A stretch of DNA of 63,847 nucleotides, from assembly GCA_034678405.1 (NCBI GenBank), contig JAXDBW010000011.1, positions 1 to 63,847 on the forward strand, in the 5' to 3' direction. Each line of letters starts with the position of its first letter. Positions within the stretch are counted from its first letter, which is position 1. Positions 1 through 8,849 of the stretch are shown here, piece by piece. The notes under the pieces are model-generated. The model did no database searches and was not told the DNA's origin. It saw nothing but the letters and a program-made list of their open reading frames with translations. The stretch is from JAXDBW01 sp034678405 (lineage in GTDB: Bacteria > Patescibacteriota > Patescibacteriia > UBA10025 > JAHIVO01). The position numbers and the translations under genes are program-made.

Positions 1-71
1 ATATCAACTAACACGCAAAACCCAAAACCAACAAAACGCTCATTAGATGAGTAAGAAAGCTCTTCGGCTCA

Positions 72-172
72 GCTCTGTATAGAGCTTCGCTCAGAGCCTT
101 CGGAAAGCGAGGTGACTATGGACAGTCATCGTGCGATAGGGAGCATTTCTCTGTGGGTCTCTCCGTATCGCA
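72..172 (+). promoter_or_regulatory. Hairpin-rich region upstream of the C39-like lipoprotein gene
   Basis: Three consecutive hairpins lie here: GCTCTG/CAGAGC (72-77 with 92-97), TGACT/AGTCA (113-117 with 124-128) and TGCGATA/TATCGCA (132-138 with 166-172). No open reading frame of note covers bases 1-247. The hairpins precede a purine-rich Shine-Dalgarno stretch, so they probably form a structured 5' leader of the gene at 248. I could not match them to a known RNA family and see no clear promoter in the part shown. Confidence 0.35.
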
Positions 173-247
173 TGTGATCTTTACAAACGAACTGCAGAAA
201 TTCTCGTAAACTGAAATTGTAAACTCGAAGAAAAAAGGAGCGTAACA

Positions 248-1036
248 ATGAGACGCTCACATGTACTCTGGATGATTGCCAGCCTCCTGGCTATCGTACT
301 CTATGTCGGAGCCTGCTCCGATATCTCCGAAAACCCGACCCAGTCCTCCGTGATCAATCCGCCGTCCCAGGCGACCGACCCGCCGGCCGCTACAGATCCC
401 GGTACGCCCAGTGATGGGCTGGGAGATTATCCATTCACTGAGTATATTGGTATCAGTGCAGATTCAATCAATGCGCTCGGGGCGGCCGCTATGAATGCCG
501 AGGGTGGTAAACGTAGCAACGTGTCTATAGCCGCAGGCTGGCAGCTCTATGTATCGGTACCATTCTATAGTCAGAATGACCCGAGTTTTAAGAATAAAGG
601 ACTTGGGTTTAACTACTGTGGGAATTCCACCATTGGTCGTTATGGTTGCCACCTCTGCTGCATCTCGATGCTTTATGCGAAGTGGGGATACTACAACATG
701 AACCCCGCGACTCTAAATGACTGGAAAGTGGGAACTCGTTCCCACTATGCATTCAGCACGGCGGGCTGTGGCGACCTCATACGGCCTGCCCAAGCGTTAC
801 AATACCCGGCAATGTCCAGAAATGTACGGTATATCTCTGCTGGTCAGATCTATTACTATCTGCAACGTGGCATTCCGGTGATCATCGAGGTGGGTACCAG
901 TTTTGGAACTCATTTCATGGTAATCTTCGCCTTCGATGGTAGGATATTCTGGGTCAAGGATCCACTGAAAGACGCGGCACATCAGAATCAGGGGCTCTAC
1001 GGATCATTTATTTCGGCGCGCGTGTATGGGTATTAA
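248..1036 (+). CDS. Secreted lipoprotein with a C39-like cysteine peptidase domain
   Basis: A 262-residue protein with a short basic N-terminus, a hydrophobic segment and a lipobox ending VGAC, so Cys23 should be lipidated and the protein anchored in the membrane. Residues about 30-60 are a Pro/Thr-rich linker. The C-terminal half resembles the Peptidase_C39_2 papain-like fold: a Cys cluster (GCHLCC, near residue 135) supplies the likely nucleophile, HFMVIFAFDG the catalytic His, and VKDPL the Asp. It may cleave peptides or cell-wall cross-links outside the cell, but the substrate is unknown. The start is set by AAGGAG eight bases upstream. It stands alone, followed by a hairpin at 1053. Confidence 0.8.
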   Translation: MRRSHVLWMIASLLAIVLYVGACSDISENPTQSSVINPPSQATDPPAATDPGTPSDGLGDYPFTEYIGISADSINALGAAAMNAEGGKRSNVSIAAGWQLYVSVPFYSQNDPSFKNKGLGFNYCGNSTIGRYGCHLCCISMLYAKWGYYNMNPATLNDWKVGTRSHYAFSTAGCGDLIRPAQALQYPAMSRNVRYISAGQIYYYLQRGIPVIIEVGTSFGTHFMVIFAFDGRIFWVKDPLKDAAHQNQGLYGSFISARVYGY

Positions 1037-1052
1037 CCTCGCTGACAAAAAT

Positions 1053-1077
1053 TGGGAGGTGGCAAGTCCGCCTCCCA
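1053..1077 (+). terminator. Terminator-like hairpin after the lipoprotein gene
   Basis: TGGGAGG (1053-1059) pairs with CCTCCCA (1071-1077), with two extra G-C pairs inside. The downstream bases are A/T-rich but lack a real T-run, so termination may be weak. Confidence 0.45.
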
Positions 1078-1099
1078 GTGATAAATAATTTAATTACAT

Positions 1100-2341
1100 A
1101 TGAGAACAAAAGTCTTATTTACAATTATTCTAGCATTATTAGCTTGGTTTATTATTTGGCTGTGGTTAGGTAGCGAAACAGAACCCTCAACTCAAATCAC
1201 AAACACGCCTACTGGAGGCCAAATGGAAGTTTACACACATTCTAACCCTAGCTTTTCTTTCGATTATCCTAAAGGCTGGCAGATTGACGAAACGGACTCG
1301 TCGATACTGGTGTATGTTGAAGCAGCGCCACAGGGTCAGCGCTATCAGATAACCATTATAATTAACGAAAATCCAGATTTACTTTCCGCTCAAGAGTTTG
1401 CCATGCAGCAGATGATGGAACTCAATCATCCGGCAACAGTTTCGATAGGCGAAGTTGGTGTTGGAAATTCAGTTGGATATGGCCTGACTAATGTGTTTGC
1501 CAGTGACGAAACAGATGAGAAGCTGTATGTACGACTGGATGATATGATGTTGGTCATTTCGTATCCTACCGCATTTGGCAATGAGTCGGTTTACAATCCA
1601 GAGCAGAATTACCAAGTCGCTCGGGACATAGTGCGGAGCTTCGTAATAAATAGTAATCAGCTGACCAACATACAAACGAATACGAATATTCAAAAGAGTG
1701 ATGTTATCAGCTTCCAGCAGGGGAATCCAAATAGTAAATTATTGTTTTCTCAGGTTGGTCTTGGTGTGGCAATTCCCAATTTTTATTATCAGGTTACAGA
1801 AGATGAGATTTCTCAGTACAACAATGCTCAGGGAGAATACATCCAGCAAAATGCCTGCCGCGGATTGAGCATTAATGCGGAGGACTCATTTAAACTGTGG
1901 TTTAGTTTTGATGAGTTTACGGACCTCTGTGGGACAGAGCGCTTTTTTTCATCAGTTAGTGAGCCTCAGTATGATTTCTCTGATGAAGAGTTTTGTGAAC
2001 AACTCTCGCTGATTCCGAGTCTTGAATATAACGGATGTGGAGCCTTTGCCGACCCGCCAAAAGGGTTCACCGGCTATAGTTATTTCCAATTCATCCCAGA
2101 CTATGGGGGGGATGGAACCGGGACAATTGTGCGTGAGGTATATTTACGGGGGATCAGTGACAAGAGAAAGGAAATTATTGTTGGATACCTGCCATCAGAG
2201 AGCGAGATCTTGTGGATAAAGGAGTATGAATTTGAAGATTATATTAACAGAATTGATGATGGAGAATTTTCTGGATTTCTGTACTCGTCTCAAGCGGTAA
2301 AGACATTTGAGTCAGTCGTCCGCTCTTTGGAAGTAACATGA
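1100..2341 (+). CDS. Membrane-anchored protein with PsbP-like domain
   Basis: A 413-residue protein with one N-terminal transmembrane segment (residues about 4-24). The following region, about 45-185, has the look of the PsbP/Mog1-like fold common in bacterial exported proteins, with FSFDYPKGWQI as the usual opening strand. Residues 205-413 form a second domain that I do not recognise; it contains five cysteines that could pair outside the cell. No catalytic motif is visible. The gene is visibly richer in A/T and in TTA, ATA and AAT codons than its neighbours, which could reflect a recent arrival or weak selection. No strong ribosome site precedes the ATG. Confidence 0.6.
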   Translation: MRTKVLFTIILALLAWFIIWLWLGSETEPSTQITNTPTGGQMEVYTHSNPSFSFDYPKGWQIDETDSSILVYVEAAPQGQRYQITIIINENPDLLSAQEFAMQQMMELNHPATVSIGEVGVGNSVGYGLTNVFASDETDEKLYVRLDDMMLVISYPTAFGNESVYNPEQNYQVARDIVRSFVINSNQLTNIQTNTNIQKSDVISFQQGNPNSKLLFSQVGLGVAIPNFYYQVTEDEISQYNNAQGEYIQQNACRGLSINAEDSFKLWFSFDEFTDLCGTERFFSSVSEPQYDFSDEEFCEQLSLIPSLEYNGCGAFADPPKGFTGYSYFQFIPDYGGDGTGTIVREVYLRGISDKRKEIIVGYLPSESEILWIKEYEFEDYINRIDDGEFSGFLYSSQAVKTFESVVRSLEVT

Positions 2342-2602
2342 ATGTATACAAACCAAAAACTCGACCTTAGTCTTGGTGAGGTCGGTCGGGTCTTTGGCGC
2401 TCGTCATGGAAATTTAAAACACATCAGGTCTACATCATCCTGAGCAATCTCTCGCAAGAGATAGGTTCGGATAACATAGATTTCGTAACGGACGTATTTT
2501 GTTAAATTTCCTGAGCTGTATTTGCATTCTATTCATTTGCCTAAAACTGTCAAGCGCGCATGACAGATAGGGATTCATTAATTAACTAATCTAAGCCACA
2601 AT

Positions 2603-3028
2603 ATGAATCTGAATAAAGCCCAAATTATTGGGAATTTGGCGGCAGACCCGGAAGTCCGGTCGCTGCCGTCGGGCCAGTCCGTCGCGACGTTTCGTCTCGC
2701 GACCAACCACCGCTGGGTAGACAACAAGACGAAAGAAAAGAAAGAGTCGGCGGAGTTTGTGCCGATCGTCGCGTGGGGGCGCCTGGGGGATGTCGTCGGG
2801 AAATACCTGAAGAAGGGCGATCGCATCTATATGGATGGCCGGCTGCACACCCGTCAGTGGGAGAATGCGGAAAAGCAGAAACGCTCCCGCATGGAAATCA
2901 TTATGGAAAATCTCATCATGCTCGGTGGAGCTAAAAAGAAAGCCGAGGACGACACCACGAAAGTCAACGATGAGGTTGTCGTGGAAGAAGTCGACGTCAA
3001 TAAGATGCCGATCTCGGAAAAGGAGTAA
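2603..3028 (+). CDS. ssb: Single-stranded DNA-binding protein SSB
   Basis: A 141-residue protein made of one OB fold (residues 1-105), opening NKAQIIGNLAADPEVR with the family pattern VAWGRLGDVVGKYLKKGD later on. It binds single-stranded DNA in replication, repair and recombination. The C-terminus is acidic (VVVEEVDV) but ends MPISEKE instead of the usual acidic tip with terminal Pro-Phe that recruits partner proteins. The gene has no clear Shine-Dalgarno sequence; a TAATCT box 10 bases upstream may give a short leader. A strong terminator follows directly. Confidence 0.93.
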   Translation: MNLNKAQIIGNLAADPEVRSLPSGQSVATFRLATNHRWVDNKTKEKKESAEFVPIVAWGRLGDVVGKYLKKGDRIYMDGRLHTRQWENAEKQKRSRMEIIMENLIMLGGAKKKAEDDTTKVNDEVVVEEVDVNKMPISEKE

Positions 3029-3033
3029 CTCCA

Positions 3034-3060
3034 GAAAAGGAGTCACCACTCCTTTTCTTC
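3034..3060 (+). terminator. Intrinsic terminator after ssb
   Basis: A perfect 10-bp stem GAAAAGGAGT/ACTCCTTTTC with the loop CACC, followed by a pyrimidine-rich stretch. It separates ssb from the downstream secreted-protein gene. Confidence 0.8.
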
Positions 3061-3119
3061 CGGGTCGTATCGTTCTTGGGGAAGGTCTCGGTACGATTCG
3101 GAAGAAAGGGAGCGATCAT

Positions 3120-5219
3120 ATGAAATCACTACTCATTATTTTTCTCATCTTCAGTATGTGCCATCCTGCTATGGCGCTTGAGAATGTTCATATTGTTATC
3201 CACGAAATTCACGTCAGTGGCGGGAGTGGCAGCAGTACTGATGAGTTTGTCGAGTTATTCAATCCAACTGCTGCGGATGTTTCATTAGTCGGTTGGCAGC
3301 TCGTGAAATACACTGGCAGCGGCAGTGAGTACGTATTGGTCGACGATTTCGGTACGGCCAGCATTCCGGCCGGCCGGCATTTCCTCGTTGCCCATCCGAG
3401 TGGCTATAGTGGAGATGATGATCCTGATGTAGTGTATTCGACCGGCAACTCTATCGCCGATAATAATACAGTAGCTTTAATTGATTCTGCCGATGCAGTA
3501 GTGGATCTGGTCGGATATGGTTCAGCTACAGTCGTTGAGTCGGCAGCGGCGATCAACCCGGGAGGAAATAAAAGCATAGAGCGGGTTGGTGGTGATACTG
3601 ATAATAACGCCGCGGATTTTCTCGTCCGTGATGTGCCAACCCCGCACAATAGTTTGCACGAACTCCCAACCGAGAATTCGCAAACGGAAGTCTATTCATC
3701 AGCCATATCCATCGTTGAGTTGTTTCCTGATCCAGTGGGCACTGATGACGATGAATTTATCGAACTATATAACGCCGGCTCCGTATCAGTTGATCTGGCT
3801 GGTTGGCAGCTCGGGGACAATAGTACCCGCCGCTATACCATCCCCAATCAGGTTATTGGTTCTGGTGAATATGTCGCGTTTGCCAAGTCAGCCACAGGCA
3901 TTTCCTTGAATAATACTGGTGATGCCGCTCGGTTGTATTGGGCGGATGGTACTGAGGTGAGCACTGTTGTATATGATAGCTCTCACGAAGGGCAATCCTA
4001 CGCTCTGGTACAGGGTGTCTGGCAGTGGACCGATACCGTGACGCCCGACGAAGCAAATGTCTATTATATAGACAATGCGCCACCGACAGCCTCGTTTACT
4101 ATGAGCGCAGAATCGGCCAAAGTTGGCGTGGTTGTTACGTTTGATGGGCGGGACAGTAGCGATCCCGATAACGACGTGTTGTCATATCGTTGGGATTTCG
4201 GCGACGGTACCGGAAGTACAGATGAACGTGCGGAGCACAGTTTCCAGTCGTCGGGTATGTATCAGATCACCTTGACGGTAATTGACGAACATGGTGTGGA
4301 GAGTGAGGTCGGCGACCAGATTACTATTATCGATTACGATTATTCATCAGCGTTGATTATTTCTGAAGTTCTACCAAGCTGTTCGCCGTCAGATAGTCAG
4401 TGCGAATTCATTGAATTGTACAATGGCGACTCGCGAGATATCTCTCTGGATGGCTGGCAGCTGACGGATCAGTCGCGCTATTTTACATTTGGCCCAGAGG
4501 ATCGCATCGCGGCCGGTGGCTATCTCGTGATTGAGCGGCCGCGGAGCAAGATTACCCTGAACAATAGCGGTGATCAATTATATTTGATTGATCCAGCGGG
4601 GAATATTATCGCTGGCGTCGACATTCCGAAGGCCACCAAAGATTTTTCCTTTGCATTCAGTCATGGCGCTTGGCATTGGACAGAGGTTGTGACGCCAGGC
4701 GAGCCAAATGAAATTATTGAGCCGGTTCAGGAAGAAAATGATGTGGAGATTGCCGCTGATATTCCTGACCTCGGGGAGATCCCGATCGGTGCGGTGACCG
4801 AGGATATGATCGGCAGTCGCCTGACGGTAACCGGCGATGTCGAACGGGCAAATAGCCGTGGCATTTATCTGATGGATGAGGCGGGGAACATCCTCCGCGT
4901 CTATATCCAGAAAGCCACCGGCATTGTGCAGCCCGATCTCGAGCCGGGGCAGACTGTCACGGTGAGCGGGGTGCTGGACAAAACGTCGGCTGGTTTGCGA
5001 CTGCTGCCGCAGGTAGCCGAGGACATCGTTATTCATGCAGATCTTACTGGTGCTGAGCATGGCGTAGTGCTCGGCGCCTCTGACGAAATGCAGCCAGAAA
5101 GCATTGCCGTAGAAAGCGCGCCCTCCTCACCGATGATATACATTATTATCACCGCCATTAGTGTAGTGGTGTTGGCTGGTGGGTTACTGATTCGTCAGCG
5201 AGTGATGGAGCATAAATAG
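3120..5219 (+). CDS. Surface protein with three lamin-tail domains, a PKD domain and an OB fold
   Basis: A 699-residue exported protein. The start at 3120 is preferred over in-frame codons inside ssb because a signal peptide begins there (cleavage after about AMA, residue 20) and AAGGGAG precedes it. Order: LTD 1 (about 25-140, EFVELFNP, GWQL), LTD 2 (about 197-310, EFIELYN), PKD (about 322-410, WDFGDG), LTD 3 (about 415-530, EFIELYN), an OB-fold-like domain (about 570-640) and a C-terminal transmembrane helix with a short basic tail. LTD and OB modules occur in extracellular nucleases such as ExeM, but no nuclease domain is present here. It is likely a wall- or membrane-anchored adhesin or DNA/polysaccharide binder. 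Confidence 0.8.
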   Translation: MKSLLIIFLIFSMCHPAMALENVHIVIHEIHVSGGSGSSTDEFVELFNPTAADVSLVGWQLVKYTGSGSEYVLVDDFGTASIPAGRHFLVAHPSGYSGDDDPDVVYSTGNSIADNNTVALIDSADAVVDLVGYGSATVVESAAAINPGGNKSIERVGGDTDNNAADFLVRDVPTPHNSLHELPTENSQTEVYSSAISIVELFPDPVGTDDDEFIELYNAGSVSVDLAGWQLGDNSTRRYTIPNQVIGSGEYVAFAKSATGISLNNTGDAARLYWADGTEVSTVVYDSSHEGQSYALVQGVWQWTDTVTPDEANVYYIDNAPPTASFTMSAESAKVGVVVTFDGRDSSDPDNDVLSYRWDFGDGTGSTDERAEHSFQSSGMYQITLTVIDEHGVESEVGDQITIIDYDYSSALIISEVLPSCSPSDSQCEFIELYNGDSRDISLDGWQLTDQSRYFTFGPEDRIAAGGYLVIERPRSKITLNNSGDQLYLIDPAGNIIAGVDIPKATKDFSFAFSHGAWHWTEVVTPGEPNEIIEPVQEENDVEIAADIPDLGEIPIGAVTEDMIGSRLTVTGDVERANSRGIYLMDEAGNILRVYIQKATGIVQPDLEPGQTVTVSGVLDKTSAGLRLLPQVAEDIVIHADLTGAEHGVVLGASDEMQPESIAVESAPSSPMIYIIITAISVVVLAGGLLIRQRVMEHK

Positions 5220-5240
5220 CCTGGACAGCCCTGTCATATC

Positions 5241-5269
5241 TTGACAAAAGCACGCCGGCATGGTAGCAT
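5241..5269 (+). promoter_or_regulatory. Sigma70-type promoter of the HD-domain gene
   Basis: TTGACA (5241-5246), a 17-base spacer and TAGCAT (5264-5269). The expected start near 5276 gives a leader of about 100 bases. The leader holds a hairpin with CAGACT (5312-5317) pairing AGTCTG (5340-5345) around an inner CAATG/CATTG stem. Confidence 0.75.
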
Positions 5270-5379
5270 GGGCGGTTAGTTTTGATCTTTTTAGCTTAAT
5301 ATTTCTCGGCGCAGACTGATACAATGTTTCATTGCATCGAGTCTGGACGATCGAGGAAAAACTACAAGGAGTGTTCCGT

Positions 5380-6285
5380 ATGGGACAGGCCGTACGTATT
5401 GAGATGGCACAGGGCGTGCTTGAGTATGCCGATGAGCCATTGTGCACTGACGCGCAGATTGATGCAGCGCTACGAATCGTAGAGCTTCACGAAGACGATC
5501 TGTTTGCGCTATTGCCCCCGGACCATATCTGGAATCGCGGTAAGCGTGAGCATATGTCTCAAGCACACGAGGCTAAGCAGCCAATCGTTGATCAGTTCAG
5601 TCGGGTACTGGCGCCGGTCAATTTCCGGTTGCTGGATTTCATCTTTCGGGTCCATGATCTCGGCCGGGTGTACGAAGGCGCTGTTAAACTCGGCTCGTTG
5701 CCCGAATACCTCACCTACTGTGGTGATCACGCCCGTCAGTCAGTGCTCATCCTCGATGAGTGGGGAGCGCTTGATTGTTTCAGTGAAGAAACGCGTTCCT
5801 TGATCACGTATGTGATCGAGCATCACGTTGGGCCGGAAACGCCGACTCTGCCCGATGCGCCGTCAGCGTCTGCTGCAGCGCAGTACCTCTTCACGTGCCT
5901 GCTGCGAGATTGTGACAAGTACATCATCTTCAGCGAGCGGACGGCGCAGTATCTCCACGATGACCGCAAGCGCGCCGCGGAGATGGAAATCCATCATCTG
6001 CGGGAGCTCGGCCGGATTGAGCCGATTGAATTTCTGGACACGTTCCAGAATCATCGCACGCCCGACAAGACCCAGATGGTCTCATATGAGGCGTACATGT
6101 TGTATTTCCTCTCCTGGATCTACGACGTGAACCTGCCCTCGGTCCTGAAGGCGATCGTGGCCTCGGGCGCTATTGAATTGCTACTGGAGTACTTCCGTCA
6201 GCAGCTCCCGCAGGAGATTGCTGATCAGATCGAATCGTCGGTCACGACGTATCTCGATCGTCATCACGTTTCCTTGGTCGTCTAG
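5380..6285 (+). CDS. HD-domain phosphohydrolase-like protein
   Basis: A 301-residue soluble protein. The start at 5380 follows AAGGAG by eight bases; an upstream in-frame start at 5332 lacks such a site and lies in the leader hairpin. The HD-fold signature is visible: FRVHDLGR (near residue 95), GDHARQSVLI, EHHVGP and RDCDKY, which together could bind a divalent metal pair. HD enzymes hydrolyse phosphate esters of nucleotides or second messengers; the substrate cannot be read from the sequence. The second half (about 200-301) is helical and unassigned. It is a single-gene unit with its own promoter and a strong terminator. Confidence 0.7.
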   Translation: MGQAVRIEMAQGVLEYADEPLCTDAQIDAALRIVELHEDDLFALLPPDHIWNRGKREHMSQAHEAKQPIVDQFSRVLAPVNFRLLDFIFRVHDLGRVYEGAVKLGSLPEYLTYCGDHARQSVLILDEWGALDCFSEETRSLITYVIEHHVGPETPTLPDAPSASAAAQYLFTCLLRDCDKYIIFSERTAQYLHDDRKRAAEMEIHHLRELGRIEPIEFLDTFQNHRTPDKTQMVSYEAYMLYFLSWIYDVNLPSVLKAIVASGAIELLLEYFRQQLPQEIADQIESSVTTYLDRHHVSLVV

Positions 6286-6313
6286 GCGTAAGCGACTTAC
6301 GGAACAAGCCCAG

Positions 6314-6345
6314 AGTGGTTAGCAGCAATGCTGGCCACTTTTTTT
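6314..6345 (+). terminator. Intrinsic terminator after the HD-domain gene
   Basis: AGTGG-TT-AGCA pairs with TGCT-GG-CCACT around the loop GCAA, followed directly by six or more T residues. Confidence 0.9.
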
Positions 6346-6393
6346 ATCTGCTCAAAATCGCTATACTATGGGTACGATTATTGACCCATACAT

Positions 6394-8817
6394 ATGGCCA
6401 ACCACGATATCATCCACTGGATCTCGCAATCGCGAGCCAATGGCAAAACGGACAAACAAATCCGGGAGGAGCTCCAGCAAAATGGCTGGCTGTCTTCACA
6501 AATCGATCAGGCGCTGGAGCAGGCAGATGCCGAGCCTATCAGCCGCGCGATTACCAAACGCAAAATGTTTACCACTGCGCCTCGCGCGTGGACAACGATG
6601 GGCATGGTACTCGTAGTTGTTGTCGTTGCGGTAGCTTTATATTTCGTGAATGACCATTATCACTTCGTGGGGCATTTTGGGAATACCAACACTAGCACGA
6701 ATAGTGCAGCCGGATCATTTCCAACTGTGGATGCGCAGCTCGACGCCCAGTCGCAGCTGCAGAAGTTCTCATCGTATGATGATGTGGCTACGTATCTCGC
6801 GAATAATACCCAGGCGAGTTATTACGGCGGGATGGGGACCGCCACGCTTAATGAGACACGCGACATTGCCGTCGAGGCCTTACCGACCCCGATAGGGAGT
6901 AGCCAGGGAGAGACTTTTGGACTGGGTACCGCTGATCTCAAGGCTGCGCCATCTGCCAATATTATCCCCGACTACTCAGCGACGAATGTTCAAGTCGAAG
7001 GGGTGGACGAAGGTGATATTGTGAAAACTGACGGCGACTATATCTACGCCATCTCAGAGAAAAATCTCTTCATCATTGATGCGCGGCCGGCTGGTGAGAT
7101 GCAGATTATGTCGACGATTGTCTTTGACAATGCCCCTCAGGATATCTATCTTGATGGCGACCGCATGATTGTCTACGGCTCGGACTGGACGACGAGCGAG
7201 CGGCCGGTATTTGACACGATCCGTTCGACTGGATTTACGTATGTAAAAATATTTGATATTTCTGATCGCGCCAACCCCGCGCAGGTACGGCATTTAGATT
7301 TTGAAGGTTCGTATAGTCAGTCGCGGATGATCGGAGACTATCTCTATCTCGTGACCACCCAGCCGACCTATGTGACCTACGACGATAATCCCGTACCGAT
7401 TCTCCTGGACGATGACGCTGTCGTGCCACTCGGTGAGCGCAACGGCTTCAATCCCGATGTCTACTATATCGATGCGCCCTACTACGCTCAGATCTTTACT
7501 ACGATTTCCGCGGTTAATGTGATGCAGTCGGATGCGGCGGTAAATGCTGATGTATTTCTCCTGAGTGGCGCCGAGCAGCTCTATGTCTCACTGGATAATA
7601 TGTATGTGGCATACACGAAATACGTCGATGAGCTGTCATTGACCATCGATATATACAAGCAGATCATTGTGCCAAAACTGACCGCGGCTGAGCAGCAGCA
7701 GATCACGGACATCGAAGCAGCGCCAAATCACGTGCTCTCTCTCGAAGAAAAGACGCAGAAAATACTGACGGTGATGCAGCGGTATGTGTCCACATTGTCG
7801 TCCGATGCTGAAGAGGCACTCCAGGCGCAAATCGAGCAAGCTATCCAGGATACCTATGATGATATCTCAAAAGAGCTCGAAAAGACAGTCGTGCATCGGA
7901 TTGCCATCGACAAAGGCAGCATCACGTACGAGGCAACGGGGGAGGTGACCGGGCATATATTGAATCAGTTCTCTATGGACGAACACGATGGGTATTTCCG
8001 GATCGCCACGACGAAGGGGCAGACCTGGTCCCGATTCGATGAGGGGTCATCTCAGTCATATAATAATCTGTATATTCTCGACCAAAATATGAAGCAGGTA
8101 GGCGCGGTCGAAAACCTGGCCGAAGGGGAGCAGATATATTCCGTCCGCTTCATGCAGAACCGTGCATACCTCGTGACATTCCGCCAGACCGACCCACTCT
8201 TTGCTATTGATGTCTCTGACCCGCGCAATCCGACAGTCCTCGGACAGCTAAAAGTGCCAGGGTTCTCATCGTATCTCCATCCATATAATGATAATCTTCT
8301 CATTGGATTCGGGAAGCAGGCGGACGATGACGGGCGAGTCCAGGGTCTGAAACTATCCCTGTTTGATGTCTCTGATGTCAATAATTTGCGGGAAGTGGAC
8401 ACGTATGAGATGGGAGATCGGGGGAGTGATTCCATCGCGCTGAATGATCACAAGGCCTTTCTCTTTGACCGGGATAAAAATCTCCTCGTCGTACCGGTAT
8501 CACTTCGGGATGTCACGGGTGATATCGTCGGAAACTACACCACGCATGGCGCCGCCGTTTTCACCGTGACACCGGACGGGTTCACCTATCGTGATCAGAT
8601 TAACCACTCCGATGGCAGTGAGGCGGATAATCAGATTGATTACTTCTATTCATATCAATACTACGACACGATGGTGAAGCGCAGCTTGTATATTGATGAT
8701 ATATTGTATACACTGTCGAATAAGTATCTGAAGGCACATCAACTTTCTGATTTGGCCGCCGCGGGTTCGCTCGAGCTGACAACCGGTGATGGAAATGATT
8801 TTACCATCCTTCGCTGA
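6394..8817 (+). CDS. Membrane-anchored beta-propeller domain protein
   Basis: An 807-residue protein. Residues 1-45 form a small helical module (IHWISQSRANGKTDKQI, then GWLSSQIDQAL) that precedes transmembrane segments in other CPR proteins; residues about 70-88 are one transmembrane helix. The remaining 700 residues fit the secreted beta-propeller family PF09826: GVDEGDIVKTDGDYIY and NQFSMDEHDGYFRIAT are its hallmark strings. A helical insertion (about 425-500, Gln/Glu-rich) interrupts the propeller. The function of the family is unknown; an extracellular binding or sensing role is plausible. A TATACT box at 6362-6367 probably drives it, with a short leader and no clear Shine-Dalgarno site. 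Confidence 0.8.
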   Translation: MANHDIIHWISQSRANGKTDKQIREELQQNGWLSSQIDQALEQADAEPISRAITKRKMFTTAPRAWTTMGMVLVVVVVAVALYFVNDHYHFVGHFGNTNTSTNSAAGSFPTVDAQLDAQSQLQKFSSYDDVATYLANNTQASYYGGMGTATLNETRDIAVEALPTPIGSSQGETFGLGTADLKAAPSANIIPDYSATNVQVEGVDEGDIVKTDGDYIYAISEKNLFIIDARPAGEMQIMSTIVFDNAPQDIYLDGDRMIVYGSDWTTSERPVFDTIRSTGFTYVKIFDISDRANPAQVRHLDFEGSYSQSRMIGDYLYLVTTQPTYVTYDDNPVPILLDDDAVVPLGERNGFNPDVYYIDAPYYAQIFTTISAVNVMQSDAAVNADVFLLSGAEQLYVSLDNMYVAYTKYVDELSLTIDIYKQIIVPKLTAAEQQQITDIEAAPNHVLSLEEKTQKILTVMQRYVSTLSSDAEEALQAQIEQAIQDTYDDISKELEKTVVHRIAIDKGSITYEATGEVTGHILNQFSMDEHDGYFRIATTKGQTWSRFDEGSSQSYNNLYILDQNMKQVGAVENLAEGEQIYSVRFMQNRAYLVTFRQTDPLFAIDVSDPRNPTVLGQLKVPGFSSYLHPYNDNLLIGFGKQADDDGRVQGLKLSLFDVSDVNNLREVDTYEMGDRGSDSIALNDHKAFLFDRDKNLLVVPVSLRDVTGDIVGNYTTHGAAVFTVTPDGFTYRDQINHSDGSEADNQIDYFYSYQYYDTMVKRSLYIDDILYTLSNKYLKAHQLSDLAAAGSLELTTGDGNDFTILR

Positions 8818-8849
8818 TACGTCTCATTTCGTAGTTCTACTTCTCCCAC

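Noticed and set aside
2835..3119. An N-terminal extension of the LTD protein reaching back into ssb
   Set aside because: It overlaps ssb in another frame, crosses the ssb terminator, and hides the signal peptide; the start at 3120 has a ribosome site.
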